Source of the DNA: Hoplostethus atlanticus
Taxonomy: Eukaryota > Chordata > Actinopteri > Trachichthyiformes > Trachichthyidae
DNA length: 64,000 nucleotides
Assembly: GCA_034670405.1 (NCBI GenBank)
Contig: JAXDDX010000012.1
Location: forward strand, 5,381,501-5,445,500
Reading direction: 5' to 3'
The notes below the pieces were generated by a model, which was not told the origin of the DNA, searched no databases, and was given only the letters and a program-made list of their open reading frames with translations. How positions within the stretch are numbered: the stretch's first letter is position 1; every line of letters starts with the position of its first letter. Positions 24,491 to 37,803 of this stretch are shown here, one piece after another. The position numbers and the translations under genes were made by a program.

Positions 24491-27400
24491 CCACTGACTA
24501 TGCTGCTCATGATAGCTCCTTACTGAGTTGAATTAGTATGGAGCTTTGTCTATGTCCATTAAAACTTGATAGAAGCAGCAGTTGGCGTAAGTGGTCTTGA
24601 ATAGTCACTGAATGAAACCCCTACAACCCACTTGTCTCTCTGCAGGGGTCACGTTAAAATTGTATTTCACTGTGAGAACTGGCTCATGCTCCGCCATTGT
24701 AAAAGAGTTGATTGCTGTCCTGCCTCTTGATATGGGTCTACTACTGCCAGGGTTACTTCATAAATCTCCCTCATTCGGCTGCTTCTGCTCTTACGATTCT
24801 CTGTTCCCGTATTGATGGAAGCCATTGACCAGACACATTAATAAGAAGAAGTGCTTTAGACATGCTCCATAAAGTTACACTTCACGGCCGTTAAGGGACA
24901 TGGGAGCAAATGATTTGCCATCTTTTTGAATTGTTTTAAAGAGAAAGAGAGAAAGAGATAATAATAATAAAAGAAAAACGAACAATTTGGAAGCGTCCTG
25001 AACTGGCAAATGGATATTTGAATTTTGGTTTTGAGATAAAAATATCACACAACAATTCATCATTCATCATGATTGGGCTCAGTGCTGGCTGCTGGCTGCC
25101 GGCTGATAATTTGCCATCTGTACGTTAGCATAGCCTGCTTCTGCTAGTAGTGGGACATTTGTTGCGTAAACTATGTGGATCTAGTGATCTTTGTGCATCA
25201 GCAACCTCAATGGAGAATTTTATTCTTAATGTAGACTATCAATGTGTGAATAGAGCACACACACATATAGCTCTCTCCAATGAATATGGTGGTTTGTCTA
25301 CATCTATTTCCCTCCATCTCTCGGTTTTCCCTTGCACGTGTGTGTGAGTGTCTGTGAGACCTGGAGGCATGGGTGTAAATGTGGTGGTGCTGTGTATTTA
25401 TCTGTGTGTGTGTGTGTGTGCATCTGTGCGTGCCTCTCTCAGGAGGAGCCGTCCCATCCGTCTTCTCTGCTCAGTAATGGGGGCTCAGGGTGGCTTACGC
25501 TCGGCCCCCTGATCCGTCCTCATTTGGTTGGCATTTCGTTACGGGCCAGACACTCTTCCTCTGACACGGAAAACTCAGACTACGCCGCCCCCCGCCTCGC
25601 CTCCCGCTCCCCACCACCACCACCACCATCCTTGACACCTTTTCTCTTTTCCTCTTATTCTCTCTCTCAGTTTGTCTGACAAACACACACACATACATAC
25701 ATACACACACACACACAGGCATGCTTTCTCTTCCCTCGTCTGCATCTCAGCTTTCACACCACTCCCACAGGATGAGAGCAAAATGAGGACAAATTGATAT
25801 GAAACCCAAGGAAGGAAGCCAGGGGGGTGAAAAAAAGGTAGCGGTGCCTGCGACATGACTGTAAGCATAAATTCCGTGATATACTGCTGTGGCGTTCGCT
25901 CTGTAAGTGCGTCCATTCCTCATCATGATGCCCATAACGGTCACACAGGAAGAACTTCTGTAGGACAACTCGATACCACGCCGGCATTAGACGCAGCTGC
26001 TCATGCTTTCCGATCCTGCATTCATCATCGATATGTACTCCCAATAAAATGATCGTAGCAATTTCATTTCAGCTCATTTCCATAGCAGTTAAAAGTGAAC
26101 GGCGCGCGGTGCTGTGTTATGTGGTCATTATATCATGCTGAGGCAGGGTTTGCTCTCCCAAGCTGTGTGGATTTTAATAGGGGTACGCAAAACAAACAAA
26201 GGCGAGCGGAGTCAACCTCAGAGGGGGGATTCGCCTCTTGGCCAAGGGTCAGGGTAAACGCAGACAGACAGCGCACTGCGATGCATCTCCCGCGGCTTAA
26301 AAACAGGAGCCAACAGCGAGCCGGGACGAAACCTCATCTTGGCTTAAGGCAATTCCCCTTCAGAGTGGTTCTCCAGCCCTGAGCTGCCTGGCCCAAAACA
26401 AAGCCAGTCAATCTAATCATGAGAAAAAGGGAGAGAGAGAGAGAGAGAGTGAGGGAGAGGGCTAGAAAGAGAGACAGGGAGGGAGGTTGAGAGAGATGCA
26501 TGTATGTGTGTGTGTGTGTGTGTGTGTGAGAGAGGCAATGCCTGTGTGTGAGAGGACTTTGCAACATCAATCCTATGAACTCGGAGGACCTTGGCTGGCT
26601 CTCAGAGGTGTTTATGTGTCTAAAACCCAGAATCATTCTGTCCGCCGCCCTCAGTCTCTGAGAGAAAAACTGTGAGGGATGTTACCGCCTGCTTCTTTTC
26701 ATCCCAGTATTAAACCTCCCTTCTCTTTCAGCATAGCAGTATGGGCACACTCACTTTTGCATGTGCACACACTCTTTGATACATTGCACATTAAAACACA
26801 CTGTTAAACTCACAGGCACATGTGCACACACACGTGCATGCAAATGTGTGCACACTTTTTCTCTCACAGTGCACGGACATAAAGCTCCATTGTGTTAGCA
26901 TGTGAGTTGGGTGCTGTAGTCTAGCCTGCATGCATGGCTTCTGCAAGCTGCTGGATAGCCCTACTGCTGAGCGCTGCAAGTACAGTACATCTCAATTTGC
27001 TCAGGGAGGGATCAAATTCTACCTGCCTTGCAAATCTTACCGAGCAGCAGGCGAACCACACTATGAATAAATGGAGAACTGTAGACAATATAATAGAGTA
27101 GTGTTTGAACAACTGGCCTCGGTATCTGTATCTATAAACTGTATCTGAGGAGTGTCTGGCCCAGAGCCACGTATCTAGACGAGGAATAAATCAATGTGTT
27201 TCTAGACAATTACAGGCTGGACATCATACAGTAATACAGTATTGTTTATCAACCTTGTTGCACATCTACTTGTCGTTTAAAGTAGTTGTAGTTTCATCAA
27301 AAATGCACAAAATGCATTTTAACTGTGAAGACGGAAAATCAAAACTATCGCTGCCTGGTCCTCCAAGATGACAGTTCATAGTCTAAACTCATGGAAACCT

Positions 27401-29400
27401 TATTAACCATCACAATGAGCTGATGACTGGATGTTATTAATCTTTCATTCAGAGCGGTTTGACCTGAGACAGAAAGTCCTTAAAGGTTTGGAGAAGGTTG
27501 AAGAGCGGAGGTTGAGATAGGACAACCTCTATCCTAATTACCTTCATTAGTCATTCTTCCCCCCCCAACGTATCTGATCCTCTTCTGGAAATGAAAAACT
27601 TTATCGCTAATAACAGATATGACATTGCTGAGGAGGAGTTTCCGCTTGCATATGAGGCAGAATTTCTTGGTGATGTTTAATTGTGGTTTTCTTCAAGGTG
27701 GCTTCAGGTTGAAGTCAGCACCATTTGGTTGCTGAAAGGAAAGGGCGTGTTGACAAACTAGCATCCATGTTAGGAGGGTTGAGGATCGATCAACACTCAT
27801 TTATGAAGGTAAACAGCTCAGATTGTGACCTTTGCATTCATCCGTCCAGTTTAGTGCCAAATTGGTTCTCGTATTACACACCAACGGAGCCAGAATGGGA
27901 ACATTACTCACCGCTGGAGATGTATGATCAGCACAAGGTTGAATATTTATCAGAGTTTGGGGCGAGAATGCTAATATCGAGTGTTGAAACCTACACCATC
28001 ACAGATAAACTGAGCTTTGGTGCTCGGTGTTTGAAGTAGACTTTGCAGAAGATGGTTACCTTGCCGGTTTGTTTTTTTGCGTTGTTTGGCGTAGCCCCCT
28101 TAGCCTACTTCCTGAGACACCTTGGTGGAGATCAATACAAGACTCATTAGCAGAGGACGGATTAATGGGGTGCCGAAAGGAGGAAGAGTAGCTTTAATCC
28201 TGAACAGTAAAGTCTGATCCTAATTGTTAGTTGTAGAAGAAGGTGGAGTGGGATGTGTTCCTGGTTGTTTTTGAAACAAGACACAACTTAACAGGTAGTA
28301 GCCACCATGTCAAGGACCTTTTAGATTACTGTTAGATTCCAGTACATTAATTTCACTGGGATTGCAATGTTATGAGAATATGAGAGAGAAGGCGGGGCTT
28401 GTGCAATAAACAATCCAATGCTCAACTTAAGGCTTCATTTCAATCAAAGTGGAAACTGCACTCCTATCTCTGTGATATTAGTCTTTCATTTTGCTGTGCC
28501 ATGCTTGCAATCAAGAGCACAGTAGATGAGTTTTCTAATGACCAAATGAGTGTTTTTCTATGATGTTTCACTCTCAATTATAGGAGCCATTAATACCAGA
28601 GTTTTAGTCATACAAACAAAATGATTGCTTTCCTGGACCCTGTAATGACCGTGGAGTAAAACAGGTGCCCAGTCATTACACTTCCTCACTCTCCATTGTT
28701 CTCTAGTTAAAGGTAATCAATTTTCTTATGAGCACGAATCCCTTTAGTGTTTTACTGCCTATGCTGAGTGCTTTCATTAATCAAACAGACAAACCATACC
28801 TTGGAGGGATGATCAGTCCTCTGTTGTACACGCTGGAAATGCCTGTAAAACAAAAAAAGTTACTCCATAATGTTTAAAAATGAAAGGTGTTACTGAAATA
28901 GAATAGGGCATAATAAGAGTTATTCTCCCTGTCGCCGGTACCCATCTCTCCTCCAGCCTCTCTTCTATCTCTCTTTCTCTGTATTGTTTCTCTCGTCTCC
29001 TCCCTTCCTGTGGCTTGTGAAGGGGTTCATTCGTCATCCAGCAGGTGATGAGTGTGATGTATTCGACCCTGACCTCTAATCTGTCACTAATGAGATACCA
29101 GCTAGGCTGCTGCATGTTCACACAACCAAGAGCCAGACCTGGGTCAGACATCTTTTATGGTTTCTTTAAGCCTACACATGGGACAATCTAGTGAGTGGCA
29201 AACAGTTTAGAAAGTCACTGTAAAGTATATAAAAGCAATGTTATTAAGTCTATTTGTGATAAACTACTTACCTGACACTATGTGAATTGTCATTGCAGTA
29301 CACTCCAGCCATCTGGTACTCTACAATCACACCAGCCACTGTACACAGCGTCATTACACCAAGGCAATATGGAAGAGTATACTTAACTTAATTCAAATGT
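24491..29400. other. Intergenic, no gene seen
   Basis: Holds GT/CA tracts near 25401, 25683 and 26503 and a GA tract at 26431-26450. The open frame at 27725-28039 (104 codons) has no family resemblance and no convincing splice or promoter context. The rest shows nothing I can name. Confidence 0.5.
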
Positions 29401-29403
29401 TAA

Positions 29404-29850
29404 TGCAAAGTGGAAAATGAAAATGCTATTGCGGGATTGCATTTTCATTTTCCACTTTTGCATTTTTCATTATTTCATTATTTGAGTCAATATGAAAATT
29501 TAAAAGCAATAATTTGATTTTGCATTTGAATTTTCATGTACTATTATACACATTCGCTGACAATGTTAAAAATGTTAATGAAAAAGCCATTTGACTTTTC
29601 ATTTTCAAAGTCATGACCCGCTTCTGGTTAGCAAAATTTGAAAATTCAAATGCAATCAAATCATTACAACCTATCATGTCATATATTTGTGTAACATTTA
29701 AGTCATGATTTAAACTCAATAAGCCCATACATTTACATTTTCATGCTCTTACCTTGTGGAATTGAAAATGTTAATGAAAAAGCCTTTTGACGTTTTCAAC
29801 GCCACGTCCCGCTTTGCGGTTAACAAAATTCAAACATCAATCAAATCAAA
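29404..29850. mobile_element. AT-rich fold-back repeat with two diverged internal units
   Basis: At 29404-29426 and 29439-29462 two arms of 23 and 24 bases are perfect reverse complements apart from a one-base indel, around a 12-base loop. Downstream, a unit starting 'aatgttaatgaaaaagcc' occurs at 29571-29663 and again, diverged, at 29767-29850, each continuing through 'tttga', a 'cccgctt' block and 'aatcaaatca'. The 'cattttcatttt' texture resembles known fish non-autonomous DNA elements, but I cannot assign a family. Confidence 0.5.
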
Positions 29851-32448
29851 TGTGAAAAGTGAGAAGCAGCGCCTCCCTTTGCCTTGTGTGTCTTTAAGAA
29901 GAAAAACTTTGGTGTCACATCTCAAGAGCCATCAGAATCAAATGATTTTGTCTGACATCTGGACACGAGTCATGCCTTTTGCTTAAATTCTTACCTAACC
30001 CGCGAGCAGCCGGTCTCATAGCTTTAGTCATACCCTCTGTGCTTGACAGGTCACAGCAAAAGCAATCAGCAGGATGACAGATGCTGCAGGGGAATGAGAA
30101 GAGAATAGCGCTGCCTTGGGGAAATAATAAAGCATCTTTTTTTTTAAGTGCGGGGACATTAGATACTGTGTTTGGAGTGAGGTTATATTGTAATGGAACC
30201 TGAACTTCAACTTGAACTGTCAAACAAGACGTTTCAGCAATTAATGAAGAATTGTCATAAAATAGTAAAGCCCTTATGTCTGCTGCTACCTTAACTAAAC
30301 ATAAGGAACCACCAGCCATCTATTACGCCAAGACTGTCATGGGAAGGTTTACAAGATGTCGCTTCCCACAGCCTTTCTAAATATGGGACAATCTGTAAAG
30401 TAAAGACAGTGAAGTAATTTGACAATAATTCATTTGACCCTCTAACTGATCCCAGTCATAGAGGGTTCAGGGAAAATGTCAAATGAAATAGCATATGTAC
30501 AGTGGAGCTGTGTTACCCATGAATGTGATTGTTTACACCTCTAGGGTTGAAATCTAAACTGAAATAGGATAGATGTGCTTTTACCAAGGGTGATGTCATG
30601 AAAAACTCTTAATTTCTGTGTGCGTAGCTGCCTCTCTGATTTCCCCGAAATATTTGGCTTGCAGCACGCATAAAAACAGTGATTCAATTTCTGACTCAAA
30701 CGGAAGCTCAGCTCTTTCTTAAAAATGACATATGTTATTCTTACTGCCTAAGACAGTCCATTAGTGTTTGTGAACACAAACAAAAATCTTTGGTACCGTA
30801 CCAATGTTCAGCCTTGTGCTGCTCTATTAACAGTGAATGGAAGACTGACATTGTGGAGTTGGGAAGTTGGGAGTCTTGCTAACAGTTGTGGCATCTGACC
30901 CACTGAAATCCATCCTGTGTATCATGTACCTGTGTGTCATCTTTTTCATTGTTTCAATTTTTACTCTCTGTGGACTTGCACATCAACGTGACATCACAGA
31001 TTAAGGAGCAGGACAAACTTGTCTCCCTGGCCAAGGGGAGGTAGTGTTGAATGTTCTCTAATACAGACTGAAGTGTCCTGGGGCAAGGGAATAACATGTT
31101 TCAAAGCTGAACTTCAATGGTATCCCCTCTTCAAAAAGCAAGTGATATCAAGGGAGGAGTTAGTTAGGCTTGGATGACACCTGGTAATACCACATGACAT
31201 CACCTTTGCTCGGTTCAAATAAACAGACTGATGTGTGTAATATGCCATTTTCTCCCACTGGCTATAAGGGGGATTTAGTTACAGCTGGTTGCTATAAGCA
31301 GACACCACTTGTGCGTTTTTCTCTTTGTTTAGACACGAGCCAGCAGGGCCACAGTAAGTATTCCCAGACCGTGGGACAAGACTTGACATTATGGGCTTGT
31401 ACTGTTGACTTGGGAAAGTAAACCCCAAAATTGAACATTTTGCATGGGTCTCTTTGGGCTCAGAGCCTGGAACTGTTATCCCTGTTTGCTCCACCTGACG
31501 GTGGCCTTGGCAGGATGAAGAGGCTTACAGACATAGAGGCATCATGGTACAGAGAGAGTGCCACTTAAAGTGCCATGTAGTCTCACCCCATGTTAGGTTG
31601 GTTAATAGTAATCTAGGGTATTAAATACACTTTTTGGTTCAAAATGTCATGATTTTATTACCAAGGATTATGATTTTGATGTTATTGTATTACCATGACA
31701 ATTTAAACACACAATCCTCAATGCAATCCCTTAATTTTCTGTGGATTTTGTTTACAGTTTTTTTAATCTTTCATTTAACATTGTTATTCTTACAGCTACA
31801 TTCACACCTGGAGCTGCCCAGCGCAACCACCGTCTTTAAGTGCTGTCAAGCTCCACTGGAGCAGATGGGGGCTGTGCCTTGCTGTAGGGCACCACAACAG
31901 CAGTTACTTGGATAGCAAAAAAAATTAACTTACGCCGCCTGAGAGTTTTTGATTCTGAAATTGATATCTTTATTGAAAAACTGATGTGTATGCATGGCAG
32001 CTAATCATGAGTTTTGGCGTGGTATGATGTTGCCTGTAGTTTCACCCTTGTTGGGATGTAAGCATATGGAAACTTCACCATGGAGAACAGATTCTGCTCT
32101 TTCCACACCTTGGTTAGTTCAATCTGGTTTGCCAACAGTTTTTTCCTTTTTCTTGGCATGAAATGAACCTTTCTGCTAGACACACCTCATACGTTCCCAT
32201 CCAGTGAATTCCAACAGTAGTTTGAGGATAGATAGAGCAGGGCACTGAGTTGCACAGACAACATAACATCATTTCTCAGACGTGATGTATTGTTCTATCA
32301 GAACGAGGGGCACTGTAGCTCTATTAGTGCTGCTATTTGGCCTGGCTTGGGCAGGGGAAAAGAGTAGGGAGTACAAGGGGAATATCATTGGTTGTTGCGA
32401 ATGTAAAGGATAGATGACCCATAAACACTTATCAGACTGGACAGGCGC
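29851..32448. other. Intergenic, no gene seen
   Basis: I found no supported exon. A short block at 30818-30850 (gctgctctattaacagtgaa and onward) recurs in diverged form at 33200-33232, suggesting copies of an old interspersed repeat. Confidence 0.45.
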
Positions 32449-34872
32449 CACCCCTGAAATGAGCTGAAGGAGCTGAGAGACATTGTGGTGGAACAGAGGG
32501 TGGAGCTGAGGAACATGGAGACCAGACTGAGAGGTTCTGACTGCTGAACTGATCACACGGAGGAGAAGATGGAAGAGCAGAGCTAGGAAACACCAAGAAC
32601 AAGGTGACAGAGCTGGACAAGGAGAATGCAGGTAGTGAGCAAAATATGTTTATCTTCAATTAAATTTCCCCCCAATGGTCAATGAGGATTTTTCCCAGTT
32701 CTCGAAGGAATGCAACAGCTAAAGGTGAAAAAAAGAGAATTCACATGTTAATCCTTTGATCTTGGATAGTTGAGATGTGATGAATTATTATCAAGAAGAG
32801 ATGAAGGGAGCTAACACTTTCTCAAAGGAAAAAAGACTAAAACCCTTAAAACAACAGCCATTACTGATGTAGCTAGCATTTCTGCTATTACTATTACTGT
32901 TGCTATCACTGTCGCTGCTCGCTCCACCTGCACTTACAACCCACAGCTGAATGCAACATGTTTACATCCCTTCTCTCGGGGTGGTTGGATCCTGGGAAAT
33001 GTAAGAAATTACTATCGGAAGTAAAAATAGACCAGGCAGATGGAGGGAAAAGTGGGCACAACAAAAGGGTAAATTACAGCACTTATCACAAAATAACTCC
33101 TAGAATGCATTGGACACCGCAGATTGATGATATATAACAGTGTAAAAGTGTCCAAGGGTGTTTTTTTCTTTTGAGGATGCCATCAAGCAACCAACTGGAG
33201 CTGCTCCACTGACAGTGAATAGGAGACTGACTTTTTTTTTAGACACATTGCTGTGGGCAAATAGTGCCCACAGCAATTTCACAGAGATATGGGCTCATTT
33301 CCTCGTTCATAACTGTCAGTGCTGCAATGAAATACAACTCATTTGGATGTAAAAGCTCAAACAAAAATTCTCCACAAAGTCAGTCTCCAATTCATTGCCA
33401 GTTTATCAGCTTTGTGTTTTGCCTCAGTTTCATCACAGATTAGAAGCTCGGCTAGGAGGTTTCTTTCTTCATGGTTTCCATCATTGTTCATTTTTTCAAA
33501 TATTGATTAAAGTATCTGATTTTCAGGACTATCATAAATGAATTTTGCTTTGGGCTTTGCTTTGGATTTTCACATATTATGAGATTGCTTGCAGCACAAT
33601 GACGATCTTCAGGTTTGGTTGATCTGTGGTTTGATTTGGTGAGTGCATACTGTCAGGTTTGGGGCAGAGAGTGGCAGCCAGTGAGAAGGATTTTGAATTA
33701 ACCAAACTTAAAAATGAAATGGTTTCAAAATTTGATGAGATGAGAGGTGGATGAGAGGTGAGGCATTTGGTTTACAGGTAAAGGTTTTAGGAGGTATTAT
33801 TTGAAAGGTTCTTTGGCCTAAGAGAAGCCTGTGAACAAAATGAAATTGGTATGTGCGGCGTGATTTTGTGTTAATTAGCATCAGTAAATGTATTACTCAT
33901 AATGCTGAATCAATGGATGTCAAAGGGAAAACTGTGGGTGTTTCAAATTTCTAAACCAAATCAGACCCAACGAAGAGAAATGGAACAGATATGCATGAAT
34001 TTGGTAATATAATTCCTCTTTTTAATTGAAGAGATAATATCACAGACATTATTATTATTGTTATTATTATAATTATTATAATTATTATAATTATTATAAT
34101 TATAATTATTATTATTATTATAACAGGCTGAACTGCTCCATTGAATGTAAAATAAAAGCTTTTTCTTCTTTCTCTCAGAGCAAGCAACCAAATTGTTTGA
34201 TATGGACTTGGAAATAGCAGCCAGTGAGAAAGAAGCAAGAAGAGCAGAGGAGGGAAGTGACGGCTCTAAGAGTGGACCTGAACAGCACCATAACTGAAGT
34301 GCAGCTCCAGGACAATAACACAGAGGAACTGGAGAAAGAGATTGCAGGAAGTACACTGGAAGAACCATGGGATGGAAGTTCAAATATGTTCACAGCTGTC
34401 ATGGTGGCGAAAGGTGGTTTTATACTTTTTCAGCATAGGATAAATAAAGCAGCGCCCTCATACACACTTACACAGTTGCACTCCTGAGGCCATAGCCATC
34501 TTAGGCGTCTTGCTAAAGGGGACTTCACATGAGTGAGTGAAAGCTTTTTCTCGTTCCCTTCTGCTCATATTTTCCAGCTGCTCTGGGAATTTGAATCAGC
34601 AACGTTCAGGTCAAAAGCTGGCTTGTCTCACATTCAGGTAACATCCGCCAGATAAGTTCAATTTTAATTTAATTCTCTTTAACTGAAAATTAGGCTTCAC
34701 ATCATGTGGCTTGACTGGATGTAATGAATGAAAGATTATCAGTCATTTAATCATTGTTAAAATATTCACAGACAAAGTGGCTTCCTCTGTTGGCTGGAGC
34801 GATTCTGTGGGACCCTTCAACACAGAAATCCAACTCTTCACCAACATCAGCAATGCTTACATCCAACATGAG
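32449..34872 (+). pseudogene. Degenerate C1q-domain gene relic (coiled coil plus start of C1q domain)
   Basis: Several exon-like pieces occur in order on the + strand. At about 32463-32631, LKELRDIVVEQRVELRNMET is followed by a stop and frame changes, then ELGNTKNKVTELDKENA before a GT donor at 32632. At about 33675-33749, VAASEKDFELTKLKNEMVSK precedes a GT. At 34180-34400, after the acceptor 'tttctctcag', there is a Glu/Lys-rich coil with a frame break. At 34771-34872, after 'attcacag', the sequence KVASSVGWSDSVGPFNTEIQ is followed by LFTNISNAYIQHE. The last piece resembles the start of a C1q domain (KVAFSxS...GPFNT...TNIGNAY). The 'LKELRDxVVEQRVELRxxE' coil is typical of the expanded fish C1q-like secreted proteins. 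The in-frame stops, the shortened C1q start and the absence of the remaining roughly 100 residues of the domain make this a relic rather than a working gene. Confidence 0.6.
34049..34123. repeat. (ATT)n/(AATTATT)n microsatellite
   Basis: An imperfect AT-only trinucleotide repeat within the C1q relic. Confidence 0.95.
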
Positions 34873-37767
34873 GTACGGTGCACCTGATAAACTCATGCAT
34901 GCACACTTACAAGTTCACATTACTTAACAGTGACAGTGCTTGGTATATGAATCCCTTTCATGTGTCCCTCTCTCACTGAGGTAAATTCATCACACCAGTC
35001 AGAGGAGCGCAGAAAATAATGTCTAATTGGGAACATGAGGGCCATTTGTACCTGCCAAATGCACCGACTCTTACATTAGATAAGGGGGTTTGGTGTACAT
35101 GTGGCTTTTACAGGCTTTTTGATGATAGCAATAATCACAATACTTTCAGTTTCCTACTCTATTCTTCACATAGTGAAGAAAGTGGTTTCCCACTGAAAGT
35201 GGTTTCCTACTCTCCTCTAGGGATGTGAACAAAGGAACAACCTGCCTTTATGGACACTTATTTTGACACTTATTTACTTGTGCTGTGCTACCTGCTCACT
35301 GAAGTAAAAATGAATTAAAACAGAATCAGTTGACTAATGTAAATGGTGGTAAATGGTAAATGGTGTCTCCTTAAGCAGTTCAAATGTGTGTAATCAAAAT
35401 AAAAAAATAAAAAAATTGTTTGTTTCCTTCTGTTTCAAAAAAATGAAATGAGTCCAGATCTGAAGTAAATCAAATGCAGTTTATTCTTATCTGCTGTGTC
35501 ATCCAGAGGTGAAAAACCTTCCTGTATACCTGACCTAAGATGTGTGATAATATTTAGGGCTGTGTAATGAGATTACAGTAATATGATTACAAATATTGGT
35601 ATAGTACTTTGTATTGTATTCAGGTAGTTTGTTACTGATAAGTTCATTTTTAAGTCACTGAAAAACGTGTTACTTGTTACTTTATTACTTGTTGGTTCGT
35701 TCATGTTTGAACAGAAAAGGGCATTTTGATTTTGCCAAACATTTCACATAAATGAACGGTTCATTTTAGCAACATTCAAATGACAAATGAATTCAAAATG
35801 ACTATGAATTTATGAATTACTGAAAGCAATCAGATGACATCAGTTGTCATAATGTCATGGATTACCTGCTAATAACCAATAATTGGCATTGCGATTGCAT
35901 TTTGAAAGACACCTTCCCAGCACTGAGAGATTTATGAGTCCAAGGAGCAGATTATAGGATAAACACCACGGCAGACATCAACAGCCCTTGTGAGTTAGGC
36001 TAGCAGTGACAGAACCCCTCTGTTTTGAAACAAGTCTCCCCCTGCACAGACACTGAGGAAGAGGACCAGTGCCAGAGCAGCTGGCCATGATGAGGAGAAT
36101 CAGGGCTTGTGGGGAAACTGGCAGGGAAAGATGGAGGAGACATAGTGGGTAATTGGAACACAGCGATATCCGCCATCCTGGCTCGTTACCTAAATAACGG
36201 CTTTGATTGAGGTGAATAGGCCCATAAAGGGTTGTGCTGGAGCTGATAACCTTCAATGGAGCTTGGCTGGTGTTGCGAGGCTCTTGGCATCCATGAGGGC
36301 CCTTGGCTTCCTGCAGCTGAGATCTGGATTGGCGGATGGGCACCTGGGATTCCAGATGTCTTGGGGTGGAATCTATGGTGGCATCTCTCAACTGGCATTA
36401 GTGCCTATGGGGACATTCATCCTTCAGTCTGGCATGAAGGAACTCACAGAGCCGTGCCAGCTTCCTATCTACCCACACATATCGGTCTTAGCTAGAGCTG
36501 CTGGAAGATGTGACTCCCGTCTGTCTGGGATGGGAGCTGGAGCAAGACGAGAGAGGGTTTCTATGGGGAACAGAGGAAACTGGACTCCTGTCCTATCGGA
36601 AAACTTGGAAAGCTAGACTGGCAACAGATGCCAATGTAGTGAGAAGGATTCAAAGAGGGTATGATCCTGATCAGTGGCAAAACAATAATTTTCCTGGATG
36701 AAAAATATTCTTTTCTCTAAGCGTGACAACAAGGGTGTAATGGAGATTAGAGCTGCTTTGAAGAATCGCTCTCTCATCTGTTTGCTTTGAATACACAGCA
36801 ATGTGTATGTTCAAAGGTATGCGCAGGGGGAAGGTTTTATAGTCTGCTGGTCGGTCTTTTGAAGTGCACTAACAACCTTTTCAGGCTCACAGTAACAACA
36901 AATAAAGTGGTGGATCCGCACGGCGATCAGGTGAATACAGATACAGAGTCTGTGTACGGTGCACATCACTGGTCCTACTAAAAGAAGAGTGTGTATGTGT
37001 GTGTGTACATTTATATATATATATATAAATACCTGTACCAACTCTAACCTCTGCTTGAGGGTTCCATGATAGGCATCGGTAATCACTGTTTTCCCCGCCG
37101 CAAAAGACCATAACATTTCATGACGCCTCACAAATAGCCTTCAGTCTTCCCTGGGGTTGTTTTGGTCAACATCGGCTTCCATCATTGTTTCAAATTTATA
37201 GAAAAAAATGAAAAAAATGCAACAGCATACATTTATCTCTGGTGGCCCACTGTGCTCACTGCATGGGGTCGCGTCCAAACTCAGACTCTGCTCTCTTGTG
37301 ATCTCTTAGTTTCCATTCTCGCCACAATAACAAAACTTAATACTTGATGTGGACTCGCGATGAAAAAAACCCAAAAAAAGCCAAAAACGAAATAACAGAG
37401 CAGGATAAAAAGGATAAAAAGGTTGTATAGTTAGTTGTGTTGATATGACAGTGCTGACAGGGTGGTGGATCTGCTCAGGGAAGTGTTGAAAGGCCAGTCT
37501 AAAGCACAGTGATCCGTGTGAATGAGAGAAAATCTGGTCTCGAGGGAAAAGGAGGTGTTTAATGGGGTGTTCATGCTCTGTTACCTGCCTGACAGGAACA
37601 ATCTCACTCACTCACCTTGTTTGTCACTGAGGGGCCTCTGTATACAGGCTGCTAATTAACAGAGCACCTCACTGTTCGATGAATGCAATGGTTACATCCA
37701 CGGTTGCACAGCTCATATATTACGGTCATATTTGGAATAAGCTGGCATATGCATTTTCACATCCAAT

Positions 37768-37768
<1 letters not shown>
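34873..37768. other. Intergenic, unclassified
   Basis: No gene is supported. At about 35980-36620, both strands carry long overlapping open frames (137 codons each). The base composition is more GC-rich than the surroundings, so this may be a fragment of an unidentified repeat. A GT/TA tract lies at 36990-37028. Confidence 0.4.

Positions 37769-37800
<32 letters not shown>
37769..37800. repeat. (CA)n microsatellite
   Basis: A pure run of 16 units. Confidence 0.95.

Positions 37801-37803
<3 letters not shown>

Noticed and set aside
27725-28039. A 104-codon open frame on the + strand starting MVAERKGRVDKLASM
   Set aside because: It has no recognisable family, no convincing splice or promoter context, and its length is within chance expectation for 64 kb.
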